64,000 bases of DNA from Streptomyces sp. NBC_00224. Its GTDB lineage: Bacteria; Actinomycetota; Actinomycetes; Streptomycetales; Streptomycetaceae. The translations under genes and the position numbers were made by a program. Below, one piece after another: positions 25,935 to 35,190 of this stretch. Position 1 is the stretch's first letter; each line of letters begins with the position of its first letter. The stretch is taken from positions 6,828,501-6,892,500 of the forward strand of contig NZ_CP108106.1 in the NCBI RefSeq assembly GCF_041435195.1, given 5' to 3'. The notes below the pieces were generated by a model. The model saw only the letters and a list, made by a program, of their open reading frames with translations, searched no databases and was not told the DNA's origin.

Positions 25935-27473
25935 GTGCACCCCGTGCACCGTACGTCCACCGACTCCCTCGCCCCGTCACACTCCGTACGCACGTCACGG
26001 GTGCCGCGGCCGCGTGCGGAGCCGGCGGCGGGGCGCGGCGCCGGATACTGGACGCGGCTGCTGCCCGCGCTCGCCGCCCTGGCCGTACTGACCCGGCTGC
26101 CCTCCTTCCGGCATCCCCTGTGGAACCCCGACGAGGGCTATCTCGCCGTCCAGGCCCGCCAACTCGCCGCCGGGGGAGTGCTGTACGACACGGTCGTCGA
26201 CCGCAAGCCGCCGCTGCTGCCCTGGCTGTACGAGGCCGCCTTCGCGGTGTTCGGCGACACCTCGCTCGGCCCGCTGCGGGTCGCGGCGGTCGGGGCGCAG
26301 CTGCTCACCGCGGTGCTGCTCGCCTCCACCGCGCGCCGCCGCTGGGGCGACCGGGCGGGCCGGGTCGCGGGCGTGCTGCACCTGCTCGTCTCCGTCGGCC
26401 TCAACCCCGAGGACACCCAGGCGGCCACGTTCGAGGTGTTCATGCTGCCGTTCACGGTCGCCGCCGTGCGCTGCGCCGACCGGCGCCAGTGGGCCCGCGC
26501 CGGGCTCGCCGTCGCCGGGGCCTTCCTCACCAAGCAGACCGGCGGCGCGGCGCTCGTCCCGGTGCTCTGGCTGATGTGGCGCACGGCCCCGCCGCGCCGC
26601 GCCGCCCTGCTGCGCACCGGCGCCGGACTCTGCGGCCCGGTGCTGCTCGGCGCGCTGCTCACCGGCCCGGCCCGGTTCCTGTTCTGGACGGTCACCGGCT
26701 CCGGCGCCTACGCCTCCTTCACCGGCTCCGAACTCCACGTCCTGGCCCGGGGGTTGATCAACACCGCGCTCCTCGCGTTCGCCTGCGCCGGGCTCCTCCC
26801 GCCGGTGGTGCGGGTGCTGCGGATCGCCAGGACCGGCGCCGCGGACGTGTGGCTGTGGCTCGCCTCCTCGGCCGGGGCCGTCCTCGCCGGCTTCCACTTC
26901 TTCGGCCACTACTACCTCCAGCTCGTCCCGCCGCTGGTGCTGCTCGCGGCGGCCGCGCTGCAGATCCTGCCGCCGCACCGGCTGCCCGGCGCGCTGCTCG
27001 CGTCGGCCTGCGCCTGCGCGCTCTTCCTCGCCTGGGGCCTGCTCGCCCCGCGCCCCGAACTGGCCCACGCCGAGCGTCTGGCGGCCGCCGTACGGGCGCG
27101 CTCGGCGCCGGACGACCCGGTCCTGGTGTGGGGCATACACCCCGAGACGTACTGGCTCTCCGGGCGCGCCCCCGCCACCCGCTATCTGACCGCCGGACTC
27201 CTCACCAACTACAGCGGCGGCCGCGACGGCCCCCAGGTGGGCGAGAAGTACGGCGTGGAGGGCTCCTGGCCGGTCTTCCGCGCGGAGCTGACCGCGCGGC
27301 CGCCCGCACTGATCGTCGACGACTCCCGGGGCGAGCCGTACGCCCCCGAACGCCTCCCGAGCCTGCGCCGACTGCTCGCGGCCCGCTACGAGCCGCTGGC
27401 CGGGACGGTCGACGGGGCCGTCCTGTACGTACGGACTCAGCCGTCCGTGTCCGCCGCGTCCCCGGCGGGATGA
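25935..27473 (+). CDS. Membrane glycosyltransferase of the ArnT/PMT (GT39/GT83) type
   Basis: 512 residues from GTG 25935 (a second GTG follows within 10 bases). After a basic N-terminal tail of about 38 residues, it has about eleven hydrophobic helices. The first extracytoplasmic loop carries WNPDEGYLAVQARQL, with the DE pair that is catalytic in GT-C enzymes, and DRKPPLLPWLYEAAFAVFG. These are hallmarks of dolichyl/undecaprenyl-phosphate sugar transferases. A C-terminal soluble part (about 370-500) follows. The acceptor is unknown; it may glycosylate a lipid or secreted protein. The 3' end overlaps the convergent gene by 37 bases. Confidence 0.8.
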   Translation: MHPVHRTSTDSLAPSHSVRTSRVPRPRAEPAAGRGAGYWTRLLPALAALAVLTRLPSFRHPLWNPDEGYLAVQARQLAAGGVLYDTVVDRKPPLLPWLYEAAFAVFGDTSLGPLRVAAVGAQLLTAVLLASTARRRWGDRAGRVAGVLHLLVSVGLNPEDTQAATFEVFMLPFTVAAVRCADRRQWARAGLAVAGAFLTKQTGGAALVPVLWLMWRTAPPRRAALLRTGAGLCGPVLLGALLTGPARFLFWTVTGSGAYASFTGSELHVLARGLINTALLAFACAGLLPPVVRVLRIARTGAADVWLWLASSAGAVLAGFHFFGHYYLQLVPPLVLLAAAALQILPPHRLPGALLASACACALFLAWGLLAPRPELAHAERLAAAVRARSAPDDPVLVWGIHPETYWLSGRAPATRYLTAGLLTNYSGGRDGPQVGEKYGVEGSWPVFRAELTARPPALIVDDSRGEPYAPERLPSLRRLLAARYEPLAGTVDGAVLYVRTQPSVSAASPAG

Positions 27474-27844
27474 CGCACCGCCCGCGGCCCCACGCACCGC
27501 GCCCCGTGCGCCTCCACCCGGCGGCGCAGCTCGCGGTCGGCCGTCACCACCAGACAGGGGCGGTCCCGGGCGCGCCCGGCGGCCAGCTCCACGATCCGGT
27601 CGTCGCCGCTGCCGGGCGCCGAGTCGACCCGTACCCCCGCCACCGGCTCCACCCCGCGGGCCGCGCCCTCGACCACCAGGACCAGGTCGACGGGGCCCGG
27701 ACAGCCCGGCAGACCGGTCTGGGCGTAGCCCGTCAGGCGGTCGCGCAGGCGCTCCGCGGCGCCGCGCCGGTCGCGCCACCAGCCGTCCGGCACCGAGCCC
27801 ACCACATTGGCCGCGTCCACGATCACCAGCGAGGTCGTCCCCAT
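27437..27844 (-). CDS. NYN/PIN-like domain protein
   Basis: 135 residues from ATG 27844. Reads as a compact PIN-like nuclease fold: SLVIVDAANVVGSVPDGW at the N-terminus, GDDRIVELA in the middle and LVVTADRELRRRVEAHG near the end give the spaced Asp residues that bind metal in NYN ribonucleases. Probably a metal-dependent RNase, but no partner or substrate is suggested. Its last codons overlap the end of the glycosyltransferase gene on the other strand. Confidence 0.75.
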   Translation of the reverse strand: MGTTSLVIVDAANVVGSVPDGWWRDRRGAAERLRDRLTGYAQTGLPGCPGPVDLVLVVEGAARGVEPVAGVRVDSAPGSGDDRIVELAAGRARDRPCLVVTADRELRRRVEAHGARCVGPRAVRHPAGDAADTDG

Positions 27845-28004
27845 CCCGCCACGGTGCCACGGGACACGGGAAAATCGCACGTCGGGCAGGGGAAATCCCG
27901 CGAAATCCGGGCCCGGGAGCGAGTGTTATTGTCGCTGGAGTCTCATGGTGTGTCGCATCTTGCCGCTCATCGCGGATCTGGTAGGGAAAGGTGGTCGGTG
28001 AGCC

Positions 28005-29168
28005 ATGGCGTCGAAGCCTGCGCGTACATCGAAGGGGCAGGCGGGCCGGGAGCACGAGACCCCCACCGCCGCACCCGCCGCCACCGCCGTGCCCGGCCTC
28101 GTCCCCGCTCCCGCCCTGCCCGACGGCTCCCCGGCGGTCACCGGCTGGCTGCTGCGCGGCACGGACGGGCGGCTGACCGCGTACGCGCCGTGCGCGGGCG
28201 GTGTGCTCCGCTGGACCGAGACGCACCCCGGCGGCCCCGAGTGGACCGGCCCCGAGCTGGTCGCCCCGGCGACCGGGCTCGACCCGCGGCTGTCGGTCGC
28301 CCAGGGCGGCGACGGCTATGTGCATCTGCTCGCCCTGCGCCGCACCACGACCCCCGCCGGTGAGCCCAGGACGGACGTCGTCCACGCCATCCAGTACCAG
28401 TCGGGCCGCCCGGTGAAGGACTGGTACCCGATGGGCACCCCCTACCGCGACCAGGAGAAGGCCGCGCAGATCGGCCACCCGGCCGCCGTCGTCGACTCCG
28501 CCGACAACCTGAACGTCTTCGTCCGCAACGCCGGGGGCGGCGTCTGCGCCCGTGGCCAGCTGTCCTCCGGCAAGTGGGGCAACTGGAAGGACCTCAAGGG
28601 CTCCGGCTCGTACGGCACGATCTGCGCGGGAGCGGACGACGACGGCCGCGTCGAGGTGCTGGCCCCGGCCAAGCGCGGCGTGATGCGCTGGGCGAGGAGC
28701 ACGACCGGCAGCGAGTACGAGCAGGTGCCCGACCTCAAGCTCCAGGTGGCGGACGGCTCGGTGAGCGCCCAGCACACCGGGGAGGGCCGGATCACCTTCT
28801 TCTGGCGCGAGTCCGAGGGCGGTGACGTGCACGCCTTCCGCGCCGACGACCCGGCCGTGCCGCTCGGCGGCGCCGCGAGCGGCCCGGTCGCCGTGCTGCG
28901 GACGCCGGTGGACGGCCACGACTGCACCCTGATGGCCCAGCGCGGCCCCGACGGCCGCCCGGCGCTCGCCGCCTACCCGACGGAGGCCGAGTCGGCCGGC
29001 GCGGTGTGGGCCTCCACGGGCGAGGTCTGCGCGGGCGTACCGGCGCTGGCCACCGATGCCGCCGGGCGGGTCGTCCTCGCCGCCTTCGGCACCGACGGAC
29101 GGCTGCGGATCACCCGCCAGAAGACCACCGAGCCGGGCCTTGCCCTGGAGCCCTGGACGGTCGTCTGA
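28005..29168 (+). CDS. Beta-propeller-like protein of unknown function
   Basis: 387 residues, ATG 28005, GGTGAG six bases upstream. No signal peptide: the N-terminus is polar (MASKPARTSKGQAGREHETP). From about residue 45 the sequence falls into repeats of about 45-55 residues with patterns such as DGRLTAYAPCAGGVLRW, DDDGRVEVLAPAKRGVMRW and TDGRLRITRQK, resembling the seven-bladed lectin-type propellers (PLL/fucose-lectin-like). No enzyme residues recognised. A sugar- or protein-binding role is possible but unproven. Single gene with its own terminator. Confidence 0.7.
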   Translation: MASKPARTSKGQAGREHETPTAAPAATAVPGLVPAPALPDGSPAVTGWLLRGTDGRLTAYAPCAGGVLRWTETHPGGPEWTGPELVAPATGLDPRLSVAQGGDGYVHLLALRRTTTPAGEPRTDVVHAIQYQSGRPVKDWYPMGTPYRDQEKAAQIGHPAAVVDSADNLNVFVRNAGGGVCARGQLSSGKWGNWKDLKGSGSYGTICAGADDDGRVEVLAPAKRGVMRWARSTTGSEYEQVPDLKLQVADGSVSAQHTGEGRITFFWRESEGGDVHAFRADDPAVPLGGAASGPVAVLRTPVDGHDCTLMAQRGPDGRPALAAYPTEAESAGAVWASTGEVCAGVPALATDAAGRVVLAAFGTDGRLRITRQKTTEPGLALEPWTVV

Positions 29169-29202
29169 CGGGTCGTCCGCCCTCGGTACGACCCGAAACG
29201 CC

Positions 29203-29234
29203 AGGAGGCCCCCCGCGACTGCGGGGGGCCTCCT
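29203..29234. terminator. Bidirectional terminator
   Basis: Perfect 14-bp stem AGGAGGCCCCCCGC (29203-29216) with 29221-29234, loop GACT, between two convergent genes. Confidence 0.9.
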
Positions 29235-29253
29235 GCGTGCTGCTCAAGGGGCG

Positions 29254-31392
29254 TTACGCCGGGACGCTCGCCACGCCCTGCGCCAGGAACTTCTTCCCGT
29301 TCACGCGCTCCGAGACACCCTCACGGTCCAGGTACGGCGTGATGCCGCCCAGGTGGAAGGGCCAGCCGGCGCCGGTGATGAGGCAGAGGTCGATGTCCTG
29401 GGCCTCAGCCACGACACCCTCCTCCAGCATCAGACCGATCTCCTGCGCCACCGCGTCCAGGACGCGGTCACGGGTCTGCTCCTCGGTCAGGACGACATCG
29501 CCCTGCTTGAGGAGCGCGGCGACCTCGGGGTCCAGCTCCGGCTTGAAGTTGTTCTCGGCGGAGTACACATAGAAGCCGCGCTTGCCGGCCTTGACTACCG
29601 CGGCCAGGTTCTCGGAGACCGTGAAGCGCTCCGGGAAGGAACGGTTCAGCGTCTCGGAGACGTGCAGACCGATGGCCGGGCCGACCAGCTCCAGGAGCAC
29701 CAGCGGCGACATCGGCAGACCCAGCGGCTCGACCGCCTTCTCGGCGACCTCGACCGGGGTGCCCTCGTCGATGACGTTCTGGATCTCGCCCATGAAGCGG
29801 GTCAGGATGCGGTTGACGACGAACGCCGGGGCGTCCTTCACCAGGACCGCGGTCTTCTTCAGCTTGCGCGCCACACCGAAGGCCGTGGCCAGCGAGGCGT
29901 CGTCGGTCTGCTCGCCGCGCACGATCTCCAGGAGCGGGAGGATCGCGACCGGGTTGAAGAAGTGGAAGCCGACGACCCGCTCGGGGTGCTTCAGCTTGGA
30001 CGCCATCTCGGAGACCGACAGCGAGGAGGTGTTGGTGGCGAGGATCGCGTGCGCCGGGGCGACCGCCTCGACCTCCGCGAACACCTGCTGCTTGACGCCG
30101 ATCTCCTCGAAGACCGCCTCGATGATGAAGTCCGCGTCGGAGAAGCCCTCGGCCTTGTCCAGGACACCGGAGACCAGGCCCTTGAGGCGGTTGGCCTTGT
30201 CCTGGTTGATACGGGACTTGGCGAGCAGCTTGTCGATCTCGGCGTGGACGTAGCCCACACCCTTGTCGACGCGCTCCTGGTCGATGTCGGTCAGGACGAC
30301 CGGCACCTCAAGGCGGCGCAGGAACAGCAGCGCGAGCTGCGAGGCCATCAGGCCCGCGCCCACCACGCCGACCTTGGTGACCGGGCGCGCCAGCGACTTG
30401 TCGGGCGCACCGGCCGGACGCTTGGCGCGCTTCTGCACCAGGTTGAACGCGTAGATGCCGCTGCGGAGTTCGCCGCCCATGATCAGGTCGGCGAGCGCCT
30501 TGTCCTCGGCGTCGAAGCCGGCTTGGAGGTCGCCGTCCTTGGCCGCCGCGATGATGTCGAGCGCGCGGTAGGCGGCCGGGGCCGCGCCGTGCACCTTGGA
30601 GTCGGCGATGAACCGGCCCTTGGCGACGGCCTGGTCCCAGCCCTCGCCGCGGTCGATCTCCGGGCGCTCGACCGTGACGTCGCCCTTGAGGACGTTCGCG
30701 GTCCAGACCAGCGACTGCTCCAGGAAGTCCGCGCCCTCGAAGATCGCGTCCGCGATGCCGAGTTCGAAGACCTGCTTGCCCTTGAGCTGGCGGTTCTGGT
30801 TCAGCGAGTTCTCGATGATGACCGAGACCGCGCGCTCCGCGCCGATCAGGTTCGGGAGCAGGGCGCAGCCGCCCCAGCCCGGAACCAGACCGAGGAAGAC
30901 CTCGGGCAGCGAGAAGGCCGGGATGGCCTTGGAGACGGTGCGGTAGGTGCAGTGCAGACCGACCTCGACACCGCCGCCCATGGCCGCGCCGTTGTAGTAC
31001 GCGAAGGTCGGCACGGCCAGCGCGGCGAGGCGCTTGAAGACCTCGTGGCCGCTCTTGCCGATGGCCAGCGCGTCCTCGTGCTGCTTGAGGATCTCGACGC
31101 CCTTGAGGTCGGCGCCGACCGCGAAGATGAACGGCTTGCCGGTGACACCGGCGCCGACGATGGCGCCCTCGGCCGCCTCCTTCTCGACCTGGTCGATGGC
31201 GGCGTTCAGGTTCGCCAGCGAGCCGGGGCCGAAGGTGGTCGGCTTGGTGTGGTCGAAGCCGTTGTCCAGCGTGATCAGCGCGAACTTGCCCGCGCCGAAC
31301 GGCAGGTCGAGGTGGCGCACGTGCGCCGAGGTGACGACCTCGTCCGGGAACAGCTCGGCCGCACCCTTCAAAAGCTCAGCGGTGGTGCTCAC
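29254..31392 (-). CDS. fadB: Fatty-acid oxidation multifunctional protein (enoyl-CoA hydratase / 3-hydroxyacyl-CoA dehydrogenase)
   Basis: 712 residues from GTG 31392; GGAGG lies upstream and the start overlaps the thiolase stop by four bases. Residues about 1-300 are a crotonase-fold hydratase (oxyanion-loop ALITLDN..., FAYYNGAAMGGGVEVGLHC). From about 320 comes an NAD-binding Rossmann domain (KVGVVGAGLMASQ), then HFFNPVAILPLLEIVRG and two C-terminal dehydrogenase domains ending with RKLKKTAVLVKDAPAFVVNRIL and the second repeat. It would carry out hydration and oxidation in beta-oxidation, passing 3-ketoacyl-CoA to the co-transcribed thiolase. The longer open frame upstream is the thiolase shadow. 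Confidence 0.93.
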   Translation of the reverse strand: MSTTAELLKGAAELFPDEVVTSAHVRHLDLPFGAGKFALITLDNGFDHTKPTTFGPGSLANLNAAIDQVEKEAAEGAIVGAGVTGKPFIFAVGADLKGVEILKQHEDALAIGKSGHEVFKRLAALAVPTFAYYNGAAMGGGVEVGLHCTYRTVSKAIPAFSLPEVFLGLVPGWGGCALLPNLIGAERAVSVIIENSLNQNRQLKGKQVFELGIADAIFEGADFLEQSLVWTANVLKGDVTVERPEIDRGEGWDQAVAKGRFIADSKVHGAAPAAYRALDIIAAAKDGDLQAGFDAEDKALADLIMGGELRSGIYAFNLVQKRAKRPAGAPDKSLARPVTKVGVVGAGLMASQLALLFLRRLEVPVVLTDIDQERVDKGVGYVHAEIDKLLAKSRINQDKANRLKGLVSGVLDKAEGFSDADFIIEAVFEEIGVKQQVFAEVEAVAPAHAILATNTSSLSVSEMASKLKHPERVVGFHFFNPVAILPLLEIVRGEQTDDASLATAFGVARKLKKTAVLVKDAPAFVVNRILTRFMGEIQNVIDEGTPVEVAEKAVEPLGLPMSPLVLLELVGPAIGLHVSETLNRSFPERFTVSENLAAVVKAGKRGFYVYSAENNFKPELDPEVAALLKQGDVVLTEEQTRDRVLDAVAQEIGLMLEEGVVAEAQDIDLCLITGAGWPFHLGGITPYLDREGVSERVNGKKFLAQGVASVPA

Positions 31393-32615
31393 TTGCTGCC
31401 TCCGGCGTCCTTGTGGTGCGGGTTCTCCCAGATGACCGTGGCGCCCATGCCGAAGCCGACGCACATGGTGGTGAGGCCGTAGCGGACCTCCGGCTGCTCC
31501 TCGAACTGCCGCGCCAGCTGGGTCATCAGGCGTACGCCGGAGGACGCGAGCGGGTGGCCGTACGCGATGGCGCCGCCGTACTGGTTGACGCGGGCGTCGT
31601 CGTCGGCGATGCCGTAGTGGTCCAGGAACGCGAGGACCTGGACGGCGAAGGCCTCGTTGACCTCGAAGAGGTTGATGTCCTCGATCGAGAGACCGGCCTT
31701 GGCCAGCGCCTTCTCGGTCGCCGGGATCGGGCCGTAGCCCATCACCTCGGGCTCGACGCCCGCGAAGGCGTACGAGACCAGGCGCATCTTGACCGGCAGG
31801 CCGTTCTCGCGCGCGAACTCCTCGGACGCGATGATCGACGCGGTGGCGCCGTCGTTGAGGCCGGCCGCGTTGCCCGCGGTGACGTTGCCGTGGACGCGGA
31901 ACGGCGTCTTCAGGCCCGCCAGGCTCTCCAGCGTGGTGCCCGGGCGCATCGGCTCGTCGGCGGTGACCAGGCCCCAGCCGGTCTCGCCCACCTCGGCGTT
32001 GGTGTTGCGCACCGAGATCGGGACGAGGTCCTGCTGGATCTTCCCGTTCGCGTACGCCTTGGCCGCCTTCTCCTGCGAGCGCACGGCGTACTCGTCGGCG
32101 CGGCGCTTGGTGATGTGCGGGTAGCGGTCGTGCAGGTTCTCCGCGGTCATGCCCATGAACAGGGCGGACTCGTCGACCAGCTTCTCGCTGACGAAGCGCG
32201 GGTTCGGGTCGACGCCCTCGCCCATGGGGTGGCGGCCCATGTGCTCGACGCCACCGGCGATCACGGCGTCGTACGCGCCGAAGGCGATCGAGCCGGCGAC
32301 CGAGGTGACGGCGGTCAGCGCGCCGGCGCACATACGGTCGATGGAGTAGCCCGGCACGGACTGCGGCAGACCCGCGAGGATGCCGGCCGTGCGGCCCAGG
32401 GTCAGACCCTGGTCACCGATCTGCGTGGTCGCGGCGATGGCGACCTCGTCGATCTTCGTGGGGTCGAGGGCCGGGTTGCGGCGCAGCAGCTCCCGGATCG
32501 CCTTGACGACGAGATCGTCGGCCCGGGTCTCGTGGTAGATGCCCTTCGGGCCCGCCTTGCCGAACGGGGTGCGGACGCCGTCGACGAAGACGACGTCCCT
32601 GACGGTACGAGGCAC
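31389..32615 (-). CDS. fadA: Acetyl-CoA C-acyltransferase (3-ketoacyl-CoA thiolase)
   Basis: 408 residues from GTG 32615, preceded by GGAGGAG. Catalytic Cys in SIDRMCAGALTAVTS (near 90), NEAFAVQVL, the His in GGAIAYGHPLASSG and the second Cys in TTMCVGFGMGA are all present. It cleaves 3-ketoacyl-CoA to acetyl-CoA and a shortened acyl-CoA. First gene of a two-gene operon with fadB, joined by a GTGA overlap. Confidence 0.94.
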   Translation of the reverse strand: MPRTVRDVVFVDGVRTPFGKAGPKGIYHETRADDLVVKAIRELLRRNPALDPTKIDEVAIAATTQIGDQGLTLGRTAGILAGLPQSVPGYSIDRMCAGALTAVTSVAGSIAFGAYDAVIAGGVEHMGRHPMGEGVDPNPRFVSEKLVDESALFMGMTAENLHDRYPHITKRRADEYAVRSQEKAAKAYANGKIQQDLVPISVRNTNAEVGETGWGLVTADEPMRPGTTLESLAGLKTPFRVHGNVTAGNAAGLNDGATASIIASEEFARENGLPVKMRLVSYAFAGVEPEVMGYGPIPATEKALAKAGLSIEDINLFEVNEAFAVQVLAFLDHYGIADDDARVNQYGGAIAYGHPLASSGVRLMTQLARQFEEQPEVRYGLTTMCVGFGMGATVIWENPHHKDAGGSK

Positions 32616-32770
32616 GATGGCTCTCCTCCAGGGTGCGGGGTGGCACTGCTGCGCGTGGCGCACTCGCCTGAGCGCGCGCTCACCCCGTCATGCTACTTGC
32701 GGGTAACCAAACTGCCCAGTCCCCTCGGCAGGAGCGGCGAAGGTCACACTCCGCAGGGGCCCATCATGGC

Positions 32771-32806
32771 CGTACCCCCTGATGACCGTGGTCGTCAGGG
32801 GGTACG
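32771..32806 (-). terminator. Terminator of the RNase D-like gene
   Basis: Perfect 12-bp stem CGTACCCCCTGA (32771-32782) with 32795-32806, 12-base loop, 15 bases past the stop on the minus strand. Confidence 0.85.
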
Positions 32807-32821
32807 TGAGTGCCGTCCGGC

Positions 32822-34105
32822 TCAGGCGTTGGCGGCCAGCGCCGCCGCGAGCAGCGGTGTCACCTGCTCGACCTGCCAGCGCCGCGCGCCGTACGCCGTG
32901 AGCGCCTGGGCCACCGCCGCCTCGGAGCGGTCGCCCGGCGGCTCCCAGCACACCCGGCGGACCGTGTCCGGAGTGATCAGGTTCTCCTGCGGCATGTTCA
33001 GCTGCTCGGCCAGCTCCGAGACCGCCGCCCGCGCCGCCGAGAGCCGTGCCGCGGCGGCCGGGTCCTTGTCCACCCACGAGCGCGGCGGCGGCGGGCCCGC
33101 GACCGCCTGCCCGGGCTGCGGGAGGCCGGAGTCCGGCAGGGCCCGCGCCCGGTCGACGGCGGCCTGCCACTGCTCCAGCTGGCGCCGCCCCATCCGGTGC
33201 CCGTAGCCGGGCAGGGCCATCAGGGCCTGCACGTCCAGCGGCATCGCGAGCGACGCCTCGATGATCGCGGAGTCGCTGAGCACCTTGCCCGGCGAGACGT
33301 CACGGCGCTGGGCGACCTTGTCCCGGGCCGTCCACAGCTCGCGCACGGCGGCCATCTGGCGGCGCCGGCGGACCTTGTGCATCCCGGAGGTGCGCCGCCA
33401 GGGCTCCTTGCGCGGCGGCGCGGGCGGCGCCGCGGCGATCGCGTCGAACTCCTGGCGGGCCCAGTCGAGCTTGCCCTGCCGGTCGAGCTCCTTCTCCAGC
33501 GCGTCGCGCAGGTCGACGAGGAGCTCCACGTCGAGCGCCGCGTACCGCAGCCAGGGCTCGGGCAGCGGCCGGGTCGACCAGTCCACCGCGGAATGGCCCT
33601 TCTCCAGGGCGAACCCGAGGACGCTCTCGACCATCGCGCCCAGGCCCACGCGCGGGAAGCCCGCGAGGCGCCCGGCGAGCTCCGTGTCGAAGAGCCGGGA
33701 CGGGACCATGCCTATTTCGCGCAGGCACGGCAGGTCCTGGGTGGCGGCGTGCAGGATCCACTCGGTGTCGGCGAGGGCGTCGCCGAGCGCGGAGAGGTCG
33801 GGGCAGCCCACCGGGTCGATGAGCGCGCTGCCCGCGCCCTCGCGGCGGAGCTGGACGAGGTAGGCACGCTGGCCGTACCGGTAGCCGGAGGCGCGCTCGG
33901 CGTCCACGGCCACGGGGCCGGTGCCGGCCGCGAACGCGGCGACGACTTCGGCGAGCTCCTCGTCGGTGGCTACGACGGGCGGAATGCCGTCACGCGGCTC
34001 CAACAGGGGAGTCGGCTGCCCATCGACCGGGACGTCGTCGTCCGGGGGGGCGCCCCCGGTGGTTCGCAGTGCTGTCTCTGCTGCGGTCTTTTGGGCGTCG
34101 GTCAC
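32822..34105 (-). CDS. rnd: Ribonuclease D-like 3'-5' exonuclease with HRDC domain
   Basis: 427 residues. After a Pro/Asp-rich head (about 1-40), the DEDDy exonuclease core is complete: VAVDAERASGYRYGQRAYLVQL (Exo I, D and E), HAATQDLPCL (Exo II) and YAALDVELLVDLRDAL (Exo III, Tyr and Asp). Residues about 235-320 form an HRDC-type helical RNA/DNA-binding domain (DVSPGKVLSDSAI). Expected to trim tRNA or other structured RNA 3' ends. Transcribed leftward; a 34-bp palindrome separates it from the response-regulator gene. Confidence 0.9.
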   Translation of the reverse strand: MTDAQKTAAETALRTTGGAPPDDDVPVDGQPTPLLEPRDGIPPVVATDEELAEVVAAFAAGTGPVAVDAERASGYRYGQRAYLVQLRREGAGSALIDPVGCPDLSALGDALADTEWILHAATQDLPCLREIGMVPSRLFDTELAGRLAGFPRVGLGAMVESVLGFALEKGHSAVDWSTRPLPEPWLRYAALDVELLVDLRDALEKELDRQGKLDWARQEFDAIAAAPPAPPRKEPWRRTSGMHKVRRRRQMAAVRELWTARDKVAQRRDVSPGKVLSDSAIIEASLAMPLDVQALMALPGYGHRMGRRQLEQWQAAVDRARALPDSGLPQPGQAVAGPPPPRSWVDKDPAAAARLSAARAAVSELAEQLNMPQENLITPDTVRRVCWEPPGDRSEAAVAQALTAYGARRWQVEQVTPLLAAALAANA

Positions 34106-34130
34106 CTGTCAAGGGTACTTGTGTATATGC

Positions 34131-34164
34131 CGCGCCCGTCGACGGAACGTTCCGTCGACGGGCG
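34131..34164. terminator. Perfect 34-bp palindrome, terminator of the response regulator gene or operator
   Basis: GCGCCCGTCGACGGAAC (34131-34147) is followed directly by its exact reverse complement (34148-34164). It sits 54 bases past the response-regulator stop and 26 bases before the RNase D-like ATG (34105), so it can act as a terminator hairpin, but the lack of a loop and the promoter-near position also allow a protein-binding site. Confidence 0.7.
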
Positions 34165-34218
34165 CGCGAGGGGCGCACGGCGCCTTGTGGGGGGAGCATG
34201 CCCCCCGGGACCCCTGGG

Positions 34219-34881
34219 TCAGTGGATGATTCCGGTACGCAGTGCGACGGCCACCATGCCGGCCCGGTCGCCCGTGCCGAGCTTGCGCGCGATCCGGGCG
34301 AGGTGGCTCTTCACGGTCAGTGCGGAGAGCCCCATGGACACGCCGATCGCCTTGTTGGACTGGCCCTCGGCGACCAGCCGCAGCACCTCGACCTCGCGCC
34401 CGGAGAGCTCGCGGTAGCCGCCCGGGTGGCTCGGGGAACCCGGGGGGCGGCGGTGCATACGGGCTGCCGCGGCGCCGATGGGGGCGGCGCCGGGGCGGGT
34501 GGGGTGGCCGATGTTCGTACGCGTACCGGTGACGACATAGCCCTTCACGCCGCCCGCGAGGGCGTTGCGCACGGCGCCGATGTCGTCGGCGGCGGACAGG
34601 GCCAGGCCGTTGGGCCAGCCCGCCGCGCGGGTCTCGGACAGCAGGGTGAGCCCGGAACCGTCGGGCAGATGGACGTCGGCAACGCAGATGTCGCGCGGGT
34701 TGCTGACGCGGGGACGTGCCTCCGCGATGGACGACGCCTCGATGACGTCCCGTACTCCGAGGGCCCACAGATGGCGCGTGACCGTGGAGCGGACTCGGGG
34801 GTCGGCGACGACGACCATGGCCGTCGGCTTGTTCGGGCGGTAGGCGACCAGGCTTGCGGGCTGCTCAAGGAGAACGGACAC
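34219..34881 (-). CDS. LuxR/NarL-type response regulator, orphan
   Basis: 220 residues. Residues about 20-125 resemble a receiver domain (TAMVVVADPRVRSTVTRHLW, ICVADVHLPDGSG with a candidate phospho-Asp, then KGYV in place of the usual conserved Lys region). The acidic pair near the N-terminus of a normal receiver is reduced (VVVAD), so phosphorylation may be weak or absent. A Pro/Gly-rich linker leads to a LuxR helix-turn-helix at about 155-215 (LSGREVEVLRLVAEGQSNKAIG, LTVKSHLARIARKL). There is no histidine kinase nearby. A conserved neighbour of hemE in streptomycetes as far as I recall; target genes unknown. Confidence 0.85.
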   Translation of the reverse strand: MSVLLEQPASLVAYRPNKPTAMVVVADPRVRSTVTRHLWALGVRDVIEASSIAEARPRVSNPRDICVADVHLPDGSGLTLLSETRAAGWPNGLALSAADDIGAVRNALAGGVKGYVVTGTRTNIGHPTRPGAAPIGAAAARMHRRPPGSPSHPGGYRELSGREVEVLRLVAEGQSNKAIGVSMGLSALTVKSHLARIARKLGTGDRAGMVAVALRTGIIH

Positions 34882-35190
34882 CAGGCCTCCTGGGGGGAAG
34901 GTGCGGGACGGAGCCGGCTCGGGGATGAAGCCGGGGCGAACCGTGCAGATAGGGTCACAGACCTCTTCGGCAGGGTGCCCGTCCGGCTTTAGGGAATGAT
35001 CACGATTTGGTGAGAAACATTTAGGGCAATTAGGACAGGTGGTCGAGCGGGGTGCGGCCGGTCGATAGGGGGGCCGACTTACGTACGGGGCCGCATCCGT
35101 GCTGCCTAGGGGCGCGGGGAACTGCGCGACCAGCCCACGACGGCCCGCAGACGAATGACGACGCCTCCAGCGAAGCGCAGCGCGCAGCGC
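34882..35190. repeat. Intergenic region with a Streptomyces interspersed repeat
   Basis: No gene seen. At about 35106-35152 it contains the CTAGGGGCGCGGGGAACTGC type sequence followed by GCGACCAGCCCACGACGGC, which I recognise as a very common short dispersed element of Streptomyces intergenic DNA. The left part (34990-35040) is unusually A/T-rich for this genome and probably holds the promoter of the response-regulator gene. Confidence 0.65.

Noticed and set aside
25995..28919. 974-residue minus-strand frame over the glycosyltransferase and propeller-like genes
   Set aside because: Runs through two well-supported genes and a gap, with repetitive Arg/Gly/Ala composition and no domain.
29056..31482. 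808-residue plus-strand frame over fadB
   Set aside because: Antisense to a complete FadB with all motifs.
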